Notes: generated by a model not told the origin, from the sequence alone. 64,000 nucleotides of DNA from Geodermatophilus obscurus DSM 43160 (GCF_000025345.1 NC_013757.1:4030001-4094000), one strand, 5' to 3'. Shown: positions 1 to 11,533, numbered from the stretch's first letter. Translations and numbers: made by a program.

Positions 1-2
1 AG

Positions 3-356
3 GTGGGGGACATCGGTACGGCGGCGACCCGCGCCTGGGCCGTCGAGCGGCTGGGCGAGCCGCTGACGCTGGCCGACCTCGCCGCGCACGCGCGGATGAG
101 CGTGCGGACCTTCACCCGCCGCTTCCGCGACGAGACCGGTCTGTCGCCGTTGCGCTGGTTGGCCGGGCAGCGGCTGGCGCTCGCCCGCCAGCTGCTGGAG
201 TCCACCGACGCGCCGATCAACCGGGTCGCCGACGAAGCGGGCTTCGGCACGCCGGCGTCCCTGCGCCAGCACCTGCGGGCCACCATCGGGGTGGCGCCGG
301 GCACCTACCGGCGCAGCTACCGCGGCCGCGGTGTGACCGGCCCCTCCCCCGTCTGA
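3..356 (+). CDS. AraC-family (GlxA-like) transcriptional regulator, C-terminal part
   Basis: The gene starts upstream of the window; only about 117 C-terminal residues are present. They form a full AraC-type double helix-turn-helix, with a first helix pair around LTLADLAAHARMSVRTFTRRF and a second around INRVADEAGFGTPASLRQHL. The wording (RTFTRRFRDETGLSP) matches the C-terminus of GlxA-type regulators, which carry a DJ-1/PfpI-like domain in front; that domain would lie outside the window. The GTG at position 3 is unlikely to be the real start. Target genes cannot be told. Confidence 0.85.
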   Translation: MGDIGTAATRAWAVERLGEPLTLADLAAHARMSVRTFTRRFRDETGLSPLRWLAGQRLALARQLLESTDAPINRVADEAGFGTPASLRQHLRATIGVAPGTYRRSYRGRGVTGPSPV

Positions 357-579
357 CGGCACAGGCCGGCGCCGCGTCTGGTTGAGTAGCAGTACCGGCG
401 TTGCCCTGCTGCCCATCCGGGGCGCAGGAACGGACGTCGGGCTGCGGCAGCGCCACCCCGGCGCGCCCGGCTGTCCGACGTCCCGCCGACGACGCGGTAC
501 CCGGCCCTGCCCCGTGCAGGGCCGCTGGTGCGCTCGTGCCGGGTCGCCCGACGGCGAACCGAGCACCGAGGAACACCCC

Positions 580-2175
580 ATGACCCCGCACGACCGGTCC
601 ACTCCTGCCCCCGAGGGCACCCGCCGCCGCCGTGGCGGCCGCGGCCGGGGCAGCCGCCCCGACACCGCCCAGCAGGCCGCGCAGCAGCGGCCGGCGCCGA
701 CCGCCGCGGCGGTTCCGGCCGCGGTCGTCCCGGCCGGCGCGCCCGCCACCGTGCTGCCCACCGACGCCACCTTCGCCGACCTCGGCGTCCCCGCCCCGCT
801 GGTCGAGGTGCTGACCGCCAGCGGCATCACCGCACCGTTCCCGATCCAGGTCGCGACGCTGCCCGACAGCCTCGCCGGCCGTGACGTGCTCGGGCGCGGA
901 CGCACCGGCTCGGGCAAGACGCTGGCCTTCAGCCTGCCGCTGGTCGCTCGCCTCGCCGCCTCGGTCAGCCGGCGGCAGCCGAAGCGGCCCCGCTCGCTGA
1001 TCCTCGTCCCCACCCGCGAGCTGGCCAACCAGGTCGCCGCCGTCGTCGACCCGATGGCCCGCGCCCTGGGCATGAAGACGACGACGATCTTCGGTGGTGT
1101 CGGCCAGAACCCGCAGGTGCAGGCGCTGGCCGGTGGCATAGACGTCCTGATCGCCTGCCCCGGCCGGCTCGAGGACCTCATCGGCCAGGGCCACTGCGAC
1201 CTCGGCGCCGTCGAGATCACCATCCTCGACGAGGCCGATCACATGGCCGATCTGGGCTTCCTGCCCGGCGTCAAGCGCCTCATGGACCGCACCCCGGAGG
1301 TCGGCCAGCGGCTGCTCTTCTCGGCCACGCTGGACAACGGCGTCGACGTGCTGGTCAAGCGCTACCTGAGCAACCCGGTCACGCACTCGGTCGACCCGGC
1401 CGTGGCCCCGGTCAGCACCATGACCCACCACGTCCTGCAGGTGCAGACCGCAGACAAGGCCGAGGTCGTCCGCCAGCTGGCGTCCGGGCTGGGCCGCAGC
1501 GTGCTGTTCACCCGCACCAAGCACCAGGCCAAGAAGCTGGCCAAGCAGCTGACCGCGTCGGGCATCCCGGCCGTCGACCTGCACGGCAACCTCAGCCAGA
1601 ACGCCCGTGAGCGCAACCTCGAGGCGTTCACCACGGGTGCCAGCCGGGTGCTGTGCGCCACCGACATCGCGGCGCGTGGCATCCACGTCGACGACGTCGC
1701 ACTCGTCGTGCACGTCGACCCGCCGGCAGAGCACAAGGCCTACCTGCACCGCTCGGGCCGCACCGCCCGCGCCGGTGCCGAGGGCGCCGTCGTCACCGTG
1801 TCGACGCCCGACCAGGCCGGCGAGGTCCGCACCCTGGCCCGCCAGGCCGGCATCGCCCCGAAGGTCAGCGTCGTCCGCCCGGGCGCGGCGGAGATCACCG
1901 AGCTGACCGGGCCGGCCGCCCCGCACGTCGAGCCGGCGCCCGCGCCGGAGCCCCAGCCGCAGGGCCAGGGCGGCGGCCGGCGCCGCCGTCCGGCGGGCGG
2001 GTCCGGTCGCTCCGGCGGCCAGCCGGGCACCGCGTCCGGCGGCGGGACGACGTCCTCTTCCCGCGGCTCGGGCCGCGCATCGGGTCCGGCGCGCACCCGG
2101 GCCGAGCTCGCGGCGCGCGCCGGAACGCACACGGCGGCGTCGTTCAGCGGCCGGTCCCGCCGCGGGGGCCGCTGA
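580..2175 (+). CDS. DEAD-box ATP-dependent RNA helicase
   Basis: A 531-residue helicase. Visible motifs in order: Q-motif region (FADLG..., PFPIQ), Walker A GRGRTGSGKT, PTRELA, DEAD within ILDEADHMADLGF, SAT, and the C-terminal HRSGRTARAG. The start is ATG 580 after a GAG-GA purine stretch; the frame is open back to 382, but those residues do not look coding. Both ends are low-complexity: a basic RRRRGGRGRG head and an Arg/Gly/Ser tail, as in actinobacterial RhlE/DeaD-type proteins, where the tails bind RNA. Probable role is ribosome assembly or RNA turnover, including in the cold (family knowledge). Confidence 0.93.
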   Translation: MTPHDRSTPAPEGTRRRRGGRGRGSRPDTAQQAAQQRPAPTAAAVPAAVVPAGAPATVLPTDATFADLGVPAPLVEVLTASGITAPFPIQVATLPDSLAGRDVLGRGRTGSGKTLAFSLPLVARLAASVSRRQPKRPRSLILVPTRELANQVAAVVDPMARALGMKTTTIFGGVGQNPQVQALAGGIDVLIACPGRLEDLIGQGHCDLGAVEITILDEADHMADLGFLPGVKRLMDRTPEVGQRLLFSATLDNGVDVLVKRYLSNPVTHSVDPAVAPVSTMTHHVLQVQTADKAEVVRQLASGLGRSVLFTRTKHQAKKLAKQLTASGIPAVDLHGNLSQNARERNLEAFTTGASRVLCATDIAARGIHVDDVALVVHVDPPAEHKAYLHRSGRTARAGAEGAVVTVSTPDQAGEVRTLARQAGIAPKVSVVRPGAAEITELTGPAAPHVEPAPAPEPQPQGQGGGRRRRPAGGSGRSGGQPGTASGGGTTSSSRGSGRASGPARTRAELAARAGTHTAASFSGRSRRGGR

Positions 2176-2270
2176 CCGGCGGTCAGGATTGACCCCCGGG
2201 GTGGTGGGCACTGCAGTCCTCGACCAGGGCCAGGCCAGGCCCTGACCGTCTGCGACCAGCGAGGAGCACC

Positions 2271-2771
2271 ATGGCACTGCCCATCACCCTGTCCGAGATC
2301 GCGCCCCGCATCTCGGCCGGCGCCTTCATCCTCAACAGCGGCCTGGGCAAGCGCGGCGCCGACGAGGGCACCGCGGCCGGACTGCACGGCTTCGCCTCCG
2401 GCACCTACCCGTTCCTCAAGAGCGTCGACCCGGCGACGTTCGCCAAGGCGCTGGCGTACGGCGAGATCGCCGTCGGGACGGCGCTGCTGACGCCGTTCGT
2501 GCCCACCGCCGTGGCCGGCGCGGCGCTGACCGCCTTCTCCGGCGGGCTGCTCGGCCTCTACCTGAACACCCCCGGGATGCGGAAGCCGGGCAGCCTGGCC
2601 CCGACCCAGGAGGGGCTGTCAGTGGCCAAGGACGTGTGGCTGCTCGGCATCGGCGTCGGCCTGCTCACCCGCGGCACCATCGACCGGGAGCCGCGCCGGG
2701 TGCGCAAGGCCGCCAAGACGCTGGCCAAGGCCAACAAGAAGGTCGCGAAGGCCGCCGCCCGCGCCGAGTGA
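2271..2771 (+). CDS. Small membrane protein, DoxX-like
   Basis: 166 residues with an ATG start preceded by GAGGAG. Three or four hydrophobic stretches are visible (around residues 10-25, 60-85, 87-102 and 120-135). They are followed by a basic, Lys/Ala-rich tail (VRKAAKTLAKANKKVAKAAA) that looks cytoplasmic. The layout resembles short DoxX-like membrane proteins of actinobacteria, but no catalytic motif is seen, so the function is unknown. A strong terminator hairpin follows immediately. Confidence 0.75.
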   Translation: MALPITLSEIAPRISAGAFILNSGLGKRGADEGTAAGLHGFASGTYPFLKSVDPATFAKALAYGEIAVGTALLTPFVPTAVAGAALTAFSGGLLGLYLNTPGMRKPGSLAPTQEGLSVAKDVWLLGIGVGLLTRGTIDREPRRVRKAAKTLAKANKKVAKAAARAE

Positions 2772-2777
2772 CACGAC

Positions 2778-2808
2778 GCGGGGCCGGGGAGGACTCCCCC
2801 GGCCCCGC
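2778..2808 (+). terminator. Terminator hairpin after the membrane protein
   Basis: A perfect 12-bp stem (GCGGGGCCGGGG with CCCCGGCCCCGC) around a 7-nt loop starts six bases after the stop codon. There is no U-tract, as is usual in high-GC actinobacteria. The 277 bases from here to the next gene hold no convincing ORF. Confidence 0.7.
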
Positions 2809-3085
2809 CTCACCTCGACAGGAACAGCCGGCCGACGATCCGGCATCGACGCACGCCCTGGCCGAGGGCCGCCCCGCCTCGTGCGCCGCGGCGAGCGCGG
2901 ACGAGCGGCAGCCCCGGCGACGTGTACACCACCGTCATCGCCTGGTTCCGGACAGTGACGGAGAGCCCGCGCCGTCCTGCTCCCCGCGTCAGGGGGTTCC
3001 GCGCGGGTGCGTGAGCGTTGCAGCATCCCCGGCTACGGGGAGCCGCCGTCGGGGTGGGGTCCCGTCGGCTCCCAGGAGGTCCCGC

Positions 3086-3577
3086 GTGCCCCACGCGATC
3101 GGTCCCGCCCGCTCTGCCCGCCGCGTCGCGCCACTCGTCCTGGCCCTCGGGATCGGCCTGGTGAGCGGCTGCTCAGCGGAGGACGACGCCGCCGACGCCG
3201 CGCCCACGAGCAGCGCACCCTCGAGCAGCGCGGAGGCGAGCACCTCGGCCGCGGCTCCGACCTCCTCCTCGTCGAGCGCTCCGGCGGAGGCCGAGAGCGA
3301 GACGGTCTCGGTCAGCGAGGGCGAGATGTTCATCGAGCTCTCCGAGGACTCCTTCTCGGCGGGCACGTACTCCTTCGAGGTCACCAACAACGGCCGCATG
3401 CCGCACGACTTCGTCGTCGAGCAGGGCGGCAGCGACGTGGCCGGCACCGAGGTGCTGCAGCCGGGCGAGTCGGCCACGCTCGAGGTCGAGCTCGCGCCCG
3501 GCGACTACGTCTTCTACTGCTCCGTCGGCGCGCACCGCGCGGCCGGCATGGAGCTCCCGGTCACGGTCGCGGCCTGA
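3086..3577 (+). CDS. Cupredoxin-domain lipoprotein
   Basis: 163 residues from a GTG start with AGGAGG six bases upstream. The signal sequence ends in the lipobox LVSGC, so the protein should be lipid-anchored outside the membrane. A Ser/Ala/Glu-rich linker follows (about residues 32-75), then a roughly 85-residue beta domain with cupredoxin-like features: MPHDFVVE, and near the end YVFYCSVGAHRAAGM, where H, C, H and M are spaced like a type-1 copper site. Likely an extracellular blue-copper electron carrier or copper binder. It is encoded alone and followed by a bidirectional terminator. Confidence 0.8.
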   Translation: MPHAIGPARSARRVAPLVLALGIGLVSGCSAEDDAADAAPTSSAPSSSAEASTSAAAPTSSSSSAPAEAESETVSVSEGEMFIELSEDSFSAGTYSFEVTNNGRMPHDFVVEQGGSDVAGTEVLQPGESATLEVELAPGDYVFYCSVGAHRAAGMELPVTVAA

Positions 3578-3579
3578 CG

Positions 3580-3626
3580 AAGGACCCCCTGCTCCCCGCC
3601 GCTCGGTGGAGGAGCAGGGGGTCCTT
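3580..3626. terminator. Bidirectional terminator between convergent genes
   Basis: A perfect 16-bp inverted repeat (AAGGACCCCCTGCTCC and its complement, 15-nt loop) lies between the stop codons of two convergent genes. Its left arm begins with the same AAGGACCCC word as the dispersed repeats found elsewhere in the window. Confidence 0.85.
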
Positions 3627-3628
3627 CC

Positions 3629-4636
3629 TCAGTTGCCGCTGGCGAAGGCCGCGTCGAAGGCGGCCGCCGGCGGGTCGAAGGCCAGCCGGCGCACGAACGC
3701 CAGCGCCTCGGGGGCGCCCACCAGGCGGTCCATGCCGGCGTCCTCCCACTCGACCGAGATCGGCCCGTCGTAGCCGATGGTGTTGAGCATCCGGAAGCAG
3801 GCCTCCCACGGGACGTCGCCGTGGCCGGTGGAGACGAAGTCCCAGCCGCGCCGCGGGTCGGCCCAGGGCAGGTGCGAACCCATCCGGCCGTTGCGCCCGT
3901 TGCCGACCTGCTTCTTCGCGTCCTTGCAGTCGACGTGGTAGATCCGGTCCTTGAAGTCCCAGATGAACGAGACGGGGTCGAGGTCCTGCCACACGAAGTG
4001 GCTGGGGTCCCAGTTCAGCCCGAAGGCCTCCCGGTGGCCGATGGCCTCCATCGTGCGGACCGTCGTCCAGTAGTCGTAGGCGATCTCCGACGGGTGCACC
4101 TCGTGCGCGAACCGCACTCCGACCTCGTCGAAGACGTCGAGGATCGGGTTCCACCGGTCGGCGAAGTCGCGGTAGCCGTCCTCGACCATCGACCCGGGGA
4201 CCGGCGGGAACATCGCCACGGTCTTCCAGATCTTCGACCCGGTGAAGCCGACGACGGTGTTCACGCCGAGCCTGGCCGCCGCGCGGGCGGTCGTCTTCAT
4301 CTCCTCGGCGGCCCGCTGCCGGACGCCCTCGGGGTCGCCGTCACCCCACACGCGGGGGTGCACCATGCCGCGGTGCCGCTCGTCGATCGGGTCGTCGCAG
4401 ACGGCCTGGCCGTTGAGGTGGTTGGAGATGGCCCAGACCTTCAGGCCGTACTTGTCGAGCAGGGCGAGGCGCTCCTGCACGTACGCGTCGTCGATCGCGG
4501 CGCGCTCGACGTCGAGGTGGTCGCCCCAGCAGGCGATCTCCAGGCCGTCGTAGCCCCACTCGGAGGCGAGCCGGGCCACCTCCTCGAACGGCAGGTCGGC
4601 CCACTGGCCGGTGAACAGGGTGACGGGACGGGGCAT
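3629..4636 (-). CDS. Sugar phosphate isomerase/epimerase (TIM barrel)
   Basis: 335 residues of the xylose-isomerase-like TIM-barrel family. Likely metal ligands lie in [26 protein letters not shown] and the C-terminal SVEWEDAG. The ATG at 4636 is preceded by GAGGAGA; the frame is open further upstream, but into repeat DNA. It is the last gene of the sugar ABC/dehydrogenase cluster, separated from it by a tandem intergenic repeat. With the neighbouring Gfo/Idh/MocA dehydrogenase it probably processes the imported sugar or polyol. The substrate cannot be fixed from sequence. Confidence 0.9.
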   Translation of the reverse strand: MPRPVTLFTGQWADLPFEEVARLASEWGYDGLEIACWGDHLDVERAAIDDAYVQERLALLDKYGLKVWAISNHLNGQAVCDDPIDERHRGMVHPRVWGDGDPEGVRQRAAEEMKTTARAAARLGVNTVVGFTGSKIWKTVAMFPPVPGSMVEDGYRDFADRWNPILDVFDEVGVRFAHEVHPSEIAYDYWTTVRTMEAIGHREAFGLNWDPSHFVWQDLDPVSFIWDFKDRIYHVDCKDAKKQVGNGRNGRMGSHLPWADPRRGWDFVSTGHGDVPWEACFRMLNTIGYDGPISVEWEDAGMDRLVGAPEALAFVRRLAFDPPAAAFDAAFASGN

Positions 4637-4663
4637 CGTGGTCTCCTCTCGGTCGGCCTCGTC

Positions 4664-4806
4664 CCGGGCCCCGGCCCCCTGCGGGGTCCCGCGGCGGGCT
4701 TGCCAGCCGTGGGGGCAGGGGGTCCTCTTGCGAGGGGTGGGGAGGACGAGCGGCCCCCTGCAGGGGCCCGCCGCGAGCTTGCGAGTGGTGGGGGGTGGGG
4801 GGTCCT
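4664..4806 (-). repeat. Two tandem copies of a dispersed hairpin repeat
   Basis: The gap between the isomerase and dehydrogenase genes holds two related units of about 60 bp (roughly 4664-4728 and 4740-4806). Read on the minus strand, each goes AGGACCCC..., a pyrimidine run, GCAAGC flanked by CGCC/GGCG words, then CCCTGCAGGGG or a variant. The same pattern recurs near 13766, 24264, 57818 and 60402. The units can fold into hairpins and may terminate or weaken transcription inside the operon. Confidence 0.75.
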
Positions 4807-4809
4807 GTC

Positions 4810-5973
4810 TCAGATCTCGGTCCACACGGAGCGCGCGGCGGCGCTGCGCTCGACGGCGTCGAGCACCCGCTGCACCTGCAGCCCGTCGGCGAAGGACGGC
4901 GTGGGGTCCTCGCCCTTGGCGATGGCGGTGACCAGGTCGACGACCTGGTGGGTGAAGCCATGCTCGTAGCCCAGGCCGTGCCCGGCCGGCCACCAGGCGC
5001 CGACGTAGGGGTGCTCGGGCTCGGTGACGAGGATGCGCCGGAAGCCCGCGGTGGCGGCCGGCTCGTCGCCGTCGAAGAACTGCAGGACGTTCATGTCCTC
5101 GAAGTCGAAGGCCAGGCTGCCGCGCGAGCCGTTGACCTCGATCCGGATGGCGTTCTTCCGGCCGAGCGCGAAGCGGGTCGCCTCGAAGGTGGCCAGCGCC
5201 CCGCCGTCGAACCGGCCGAGGAAGATCGCGGCGTCGTCCACCGTGACCGTGCCGGTGCCCTGGCCGGCGACGCCGGACAGCGACCCCTCGGCCGCCGGCA
5301 GCGGCCGCTCCTCGACGAAGGTCTCCAGCAGCGCGCTGACCCCGGTGAGCCGCTGCCCGGTGACGTGCTGGGTGAGGTCGACGATGTGCGCGCCGATGTC
5401 GCCGAGCGCGCCGGACCCGGCCCGCTCCTTCTGCAGCCGCCACGACATCGGCGCCTGGGGGTCGGCGATCCAGTCCTGCAGGTACTGCGCGCGGACGTGC
5501 CGGATCTCGCCGAGCCGGCCCTGCGCGACCAGCTCGCGCGCCAGGCCGATCGCGGGCACCCGGCGGTAGGTGAAGCCGACCATCGACCGCACGCCGCGGG
5601 CGGCGGCACGGGCGGCGGCGTCGGCCATCGCCTCGGCCTCGGCGACCGTGTTGGCCAGTGGCTTCTCGCAGAGCACGTGCTTGCCCGCCTCGAGCGCGGC
5701 GATCGCGATCTCGGCGTGGGTGTCGCCGGGCGTGCAGACGTCCACGAGGCCGACGTCGTCACGCTCGAGCACGCGGTGCCAGTCGGTCTCGGTCGACGTC
5801 CAGCCCAGCCGTCCGGCGGCGTCGGCGACGCGGACGGCGTCCCGGCCGGCCAGCACGGTGAGCTCGGGACGCAGCGGCAGGTCGAAGAAGTGGGGGGCGG
5901 TGCGCCAGGCCTGGGAGTGCGCAGCGCCCATGAAGGCGTAGCCGATCAGGCCGACGCCGAGGGTCGGGGTCAT
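4810..5973 (-). CDS. Gfo/Idh/MocA family NAD(P)-dependent oxidoreductase
   Basis: 387 residues with an N-terminal Rossmann motif ([13 protein letters not shown]), the family's CEKPLANT motif near residue 108, and a C-terminal alpha/beta substrate domain. The ATG is preceded by CGAGGAGA. Family members oxidise sugars or inositols at a ring hydroxyl using NAD(P). Its place directly downstream of a ribose/inositol-type ABC transporter suggests the first oxidative step on the imported substrate. A myo-inositol-like substrate is possible but unproven. Confidence 0.9.
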   Translation of the reverse strand: MTPTLGVGLIGYAFMGAAHSQAWRTAPHFFDLPLRPELTVLAGRDAVRVADAAGRLGWTSTETDWHRVLERDDVGLVDVCTPGDTHAEIAIAALEAGKHVLCEKPLANTVAEAEAMADAAARAAARGVRSMVGFTYRRVPAIGLARELVAQGRLGEIRHVRAQYLQDWIADPQAPMSWRLQKERAGSGALGDIGAHIVDLTQHVTGQRLTGVSALLETFVEERPLPAAEGSLSGVAGQGTGTVTVDDAAIFLGRFDGGALATFEATRFALGRKNAIRIEVNGSRGSLAFDFEDMNVLQFFDGDEPAATAGFRRILVTEPEHPYVGAWWPAGHGLGYEHGFTHQVVDLVTAIAKGEDPTPSFADGLQVQRVLDAVERSAAARSVWTEI

Positions 5974-6039
5974 GCGGTCTCCTCGGTCGGGTCGCCGGGT
6001 GCCGCTCGTCGCGGCACCCGGCGACTCCGCATCAGCGGG

Positions 6040-7104
6040 TCAGGACTCGAACGCGGCGTCGATGTACTGGTCGACGTTGTCGGCGGTGACGACCGGGGCG
6101 TCGAGCACGATCCGCTGCGGCACCCCCTGGGAGGAGAGGTCGGACAGGCTCTTGCCCTGCGCGATCAGCCGGGCGAGCGCGATCCCGTCCGCGGCCTGGG
6201 TGTGCGGGTAGATGACCGTCGCGTCGAGCACCGACTGGCCGCCCTGGATCTCGCGCATCGCGTTGGCCGACCCGGCACCACCGACCATGAAGAACTCGTC
6301 CCGGCCGGCGTTGGTGATGGCGGCCAGGACACCGACGCCCTGGTCGTCGTCGTGGTTCCAGATGGCGTCGATCTGCGGCGCGGCCTGCAGCAGGTTGGCC
6401 GCGGTCCGCTCCCCGCCCTCGACGGTGAAGTCCGCCGCCACGCGGTTGTCCACGTTGAGGCCGCACTCGGACAGCGCGTCGGCGAAGCCCTGGCTGCGGT
6501 CCTGCGTCAGGGGCAGCGAGTCGATGCCGGCGATCTCCGCGACGACCGCGTCGGGCTGGTCGCCCAGCTGCGTGCAGATGTACTGGCCGGCCGAGACGCC
6601 CATGCCGTAGTTGTCGCCGAGGACGGTGGCCCGGGCGGCGAAGGGGCTGTTGAACTCGCGGTCGACGTTGACGACGGTGATGCCGGCCTCCATGGCCCGC
6701 AGTGCGACCGGGGTGAGCGCGGCGCCGTCGAAGGGGAGCAGCACGATCGCGTCGACGCCCTCGTTGATGAAGGTCTCGACCTGGCTGATCTGGGTGCTGA
6801 CGTCGTTGGTGCCCTCGGCGACGCTCAGCTCGACGTCCCCGTAGCGCTCGGCCTCGGCCTGCGCGGCCTGGCTGATGCCGGCCATCCAGCCGTGGTCGGC
6901 GGCCGGGGCGGAGAACCCGATGCGCACCGTCTCGCCGGCCTCGTCGTTGGGGCTGGCGGCCTCGCCTCCGCCCCCGCCCCCGCCCCCGCCGCCGGAGGCC
7001 TCGGGGGTGTTGCTCGTGCAGCCGGCGACCAGGACGCCGGCGCCGAGAACGGCGAGCGCGGTCGACGTGACACGACGGAACGGGCGCTGCCTCGCTGCAG
7101 ACAT
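6040..7104 (-). CDS. Sugar ABC transporter substrate-binding lipoprotein
   Basis: 354 residues of the periplasmic-binding-protein type I family that binds sugars. The ATG follows GAGGAGAG. The signal peptide ends in the lipobox VLVAGC, followed by a ten-glycine linker that tethers the binding domain to the membrane. The body begins VRIGFSAPAADHGW and contains the typical QISQVETFINEGVDAIVLLP segment. It is co-transcribed behind its permease (95-bp gap) and delivers the sugar to the two genes upstream. Confidence 0.93.
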   Translation of the reverse strand: MSAARQRPFRRVTSTALAVLGAGVLVAGCTSNTPEASGGGGGGGGGGEAASPNDEAGETVRIGFSAPAADHGWMAGISQAAQAEAERYGDVELSVAEGTNDVSTQISQVETFINEGVDAIVLLPFDGAALTPVALRAMEAGITVVNVDREFNSPFAARATVLGDNYGMGVSAGQYICTQLGDQPDAVVAEIAGIDSLPLTQDRSQGFADALSECGLNVDNRVAADFTVEGGERTAANLLQAAPQIDAIWNHDDDQGVGVLAAITNAGRDEFFMVGGAGSANAMREIQGGQSVLDATVIYPHTQAADGIALARLIAQGKSLSDLSSQGVPQRIVLDAPVVTADNVDQYIDAAFES

Positions 7105-7199
7105 TTTCTCTCCTCGGGAATCGCCTCCCTGGCTGTCGTCGGCCAGGTGGTGGGTCGTGCGGGTGGTGCCGGTCCGGGACGGGTGCGCCCCGGACCTCG

Positions 7200-8362
7200 T
7201 CAGGGGCGGTCGGTCGTCGCGCCGGGCGCGAGGCCGCCGGGGCCGCCGGGGGTCGCGCCGCCGGAGACCGTGCCGGCCGCGCCGGCCGGGGCGGGCGGGC
7301 TGCCGGTGCCGGAGCCGCGGCCGAGCCGGCCGAGGCTGAAGGAGCCGGTCGCCAGCCGCATCTGCAGCAGGACGGCGACGACGATGATCACGCCGCGGGC
7401 GACCGCCTGGGCGGAGCTGGACAGGTTGTTCAGCGTGAAGACGTTGCCGAGCGTGGTGAAGATCAGCACGCCCAGGACGGTGCCGACGATGGTGCCGCGG
7501 CCGCCGATGAGCAGCGTGCCGCCGATGACCACCGCGGCGATCGCGTCGAGCTCGTAGAGCGTGCCGTGGGTGGAGCTGCCGGTCGTCGTCCGGGCCATGA
7601 GCATGACCGCGGCGATGCCGCAGGTGACGCCGGAGAGCACGTAGAGCCACATGGTGTGCCGCTGCACCCGGATGCCGGCCAACCGCGCGGCCTCGGCGTT
7701 GCCGCCGACGGCGAAGGTGCGCCGGCCGAACGTCGTGCGGTTGAGCAGCACCCACCCGGCGATCGCGACCAGCGCGAAGATCACCACGAGCGTGGGGACG
7801 CCGAGGACGTCGCCGGAGAAGAAGGCCAGGAAGTCGCGGTCCTGCACGATCTGGGTGCGCCGGTTGGCGATGATCTCCGCCAGGCCGCGGGCGGCCGCCA
7901 GCATGGCCAGGGTGGCGATGAAGGCGACGAGCTTGCCGTAGGCGATGACGATCCCGTTGACCAGCCCGCACCCGGCGCCCACCAGGAGCGCGGTGACCAC
8001 CATGACGATCCAGTGGAAGTCCGCCGCCATCGCCTGGGTGGCCAGCGTCGTCGCCCACACCGAGGACAGCGCCACGATCGCGCCCACCGAGAGGTCGATG
8101 CCGCCGCCGATGATCACGAACGTCATCCCGATGCTCACCACGCCGATCACGGCGGCCAGCCGCAGGATGGTGAGCACGTTGTCGACGGCGAGGAACCGGT
8201 CGGGGGCGGTGGCGGTGCCGACGATGCAGAGCACCGCCAGGGCGACGACCAGGCCGAGGTTGCGGCCCACGGGACCGGCGAGGAACCCTGCCCCGCTGCG
8301 GCGCCCCGCCGTGCCGGAGGGCTGCCGGGGAGCGTCCGTCCCCGTCGCCACGGTCGTGCTGC

Positions 8363-8366
<4 letters not shown>
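7200..8366 (-). CDS. Sugar ABC transporter permease (RbsC type)
   Basis: 388 residues with about ten hydrophobic segments and the RbsC/XylH-type motif GGGIDLSVGAIVALSS. A conserved loop IGGTLLIGGRGT lies near the C-terminal third. The start ATG overlaps the stop of the ATPase gene (ATGA), showing translational coupling. The last 40 residues are a Gly/Pro/Ala-rich tail without a predicted role. Inner-membrane channel of the sugar importer. Confidence 0.93.
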
Positions 8367-9988
<1,622 letters not shown>

Positions 9989-10013
9989 TGACCATTAGTC
10001 GGCTGAGGCGAGA

Positions 10014-10042
10014 ACATAAGGGGCGGTGCCGGACGTGGTCAA
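10014..10042 (-). promoter_or_regulatory. Predicted sigma-70-type promoter of the sugar ABC operon
   Basis: On the minus strand TTGACC (10042-10037) is followed after exactly 17 bases by TTATGT (10019-10014), about 26 bases before the first start codon. The match to a housekeeping promoter is unusually good for this GC-rich DNA. The rest of the 315-base gap (9989-10303) shows nothing else I can name. It should also hold the operator of the ROK regulator, but no clear palindrome was found. Confidence 0.6.
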
Positions 10043-10303
10043 GGCCACTGAACGGGGGGTTGCCGAAATGAGACCCGATGGCATGGCGGACCTCCCGGAC
10101 CGCACCGAGGGGTCCGCGCAGGCGCGACGCAACGTTTCCGCGAGCGAGCGGGGCTCGGCGCCTGGCGCGGTGTCCAGGTGAGCCGCCCTGCGAGGCGGCG
10201 CGAGGAGTGGGGGCCGCAGGCTCCCCGCGATCGAGTGCCGGGAGGGCTCAGCGACGGCCGGGGACGGCACCTGGCCGCGGTGTCGGCCGGTGGGCCGACC
10301 GTG

Positions 10304-11476
10304 TCACCGCGCGAGGGCCTGCTCGACCGACTCCTCGTCGAGGAAGCCCTCGATGGCCATGAGGGCGGCGCCGACCCGGCCGGAGAGCTCGGGCGCCTCG
10401 CTGACGGTGATCTCCAGGGCGCGGGCGGCCAGCGGCATCGACCGCCGGTACACCGACTCCCGGATGCCGGCGAGCAGCGGGACGCCGGCCTGGGCCACGC
10501 CGCCGGTCACGACGATGCGGTGCGGGTTGAAGAAGTTGACCAGCGCCGCGAGCACCGTGCCGATCGTCCGCCCGGCCTCGCGGACCAGCTCGATCGCCGC
10601 GCCGTCACCCTGGGCGGCGCGCTCCACGACCTCGCGGGTGGTGCTGACCGGGAGCCCCGCCGCGACGGCGTCGCGGAGCAGCGCGCCACCGCCGGCGAGC
10701 GCCTCCAGGCAGTTCTCCTGGCCGCAGCGGCAGGTCACCAGCCGCCCGTCGGGCGTCGTCACGTGGATGTGCCCGATGTCCCCGGCGCTGCCCTGCGCCC
10801 CGCGGTAGACCCGCCCGTCGACGATGACGCCGCAGCCGATGCCGGTGCCGACCTTGACGACCAGCACGTCCTGCACCGACCCGGCGGCGCCCATCTCCCC
10901 CAGCGCCATGACGTTCACGTCGTTGTCGACGTAGACCGGGCACTCGTAGCGGCCGAAGGCGCTGGGGATCGGGAAGTCGTGCCAGCCGGGCATGATCGGC
11001 GGGTGGGACGGGCGCCCGCTGGAGTGCTCCACCGGGCCCGGGACGCCGATCCCCACGGCGCACACGTCGGCCGGCTCCAGGCCGGCGTCGGCGAGGACCA
11101 GCTGGGCCAGCCGGTCGACCTCGGCGAGCACCGGCCGGGGCCCGTCGGCGATGTCGATGGGGTGGCCGACCGTGGCCAGGACCTGCGCCGAGAGGTCGGT
11201 GACGGCGACGTCGACGCTCGTGACGCCCAGGTCGACCGCGAGCACGCAGCCGGCCCGGCTGTTGAACTGCAGGAGTGTCGGCGGGCGCCCGCCGGTGCTC
11301 CAGCCGCGTCCGCCCTCGGCGAGGAGGTTGGCCGCGATCAGCTGGTCGACCCGGGCGCTGACGGTGTTCCGCGAGGCGCCGGTCAGCGCCACCAGCTCGG
11401 CCCGGCTGCGCGCGCGGCCGGTGCGGACGTGCCGCAGCAGCGCGCCGGCCGAGGCGGAGGAGGAGGCCACGAGCAC
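10304..11476 (-). CDS. ROK family transcriptional regulator
   Basis: 390 residues: an N-terminal winged helix (residues about 15-65, RSRAELVALTGASRNTVSARV) followed by a ROK domain. The ROK domain has a phosphate-binding start (VLAVDLGVTSVDVAV), the VDNDVNVMALGE segment and the zinc motif CRCGQENCLEA. Such proteins usually repress sugar-use operons and release DNA when the sugar binds. Its position directly before the sugar ABC operon on the same strand suggests it controls that operon. Start GTG 11476; GTG 11470 is also possible. Confidence 0.9.
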   Translation of the reverse strand: MLVASSSASAGALLRHVRTGRARSRAELVALTGASRNTVSARVDQLIAANLLAEGGRGWSTGGRPPTLLQFNSRAGCVLAVDLGVTSVDVAVTDLSAQVLATVGHPIDIADGPRPVLAEVDRLAQLVLADAGLEPADVCAVGIGVPGPVEHSSGRPSHPPIMPGWHDFPIPSAFGRYECPVYVDNDVNVMALGEMGAAGSVQDVLVVKVGTGIGCGVIVDGRVYRGAQGSAGDIGHIHVTTPDGRLVTCRCGQENCLEALAGGGALLRDAVAAGLPVSTTREVVERAAQGDGAAIELVREAGRTIGTVLAALVNFFNPHRIVVTGGVAQAGVPLLAGIRESVYRRSMPLAARALEITVSEAPELSGRVGAALMAIEGFLDEESVEQALAR

Positions 11477-11533
11477 ATCGTGTCACGCAGCGGCCACCCA
11501 TCCGAGTGCTCGGGCCACCTGCGCTCCCCGTCG

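Noticed and set aside
217-2277. Very long open frame antisense to the helicase gene, and similar ones at 4795-7557, 8390-9991, 13919-15886 and 53870-56929
   Set aside because: High GC content leaves antisense frames open; the translations are low-complexity Arg/Ala/Gly/Val text without any domain, while the opposite strand encodes clear proteins.
2809-3085. Minus-strand ORF of 94 residues in the gap before the lipoprotein
   Set aside because: Composition is Arg/Gly/Pro-rich without motif, and it overlaps the promoter and ribosome site of the lipoprotein gene.
6970-7010. Run of CCGCCC triplets that could be a repeat expansion
   Set aside because: It encodes the ten-glycine linker after the lipobox of the binding protein, a normal feature.
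10030-10060. GGCCACTG resembling a B12-box
   Set aside because: It overlaps the -35 region of the sugar operon promoter and has no surrounding riboswitch stems.
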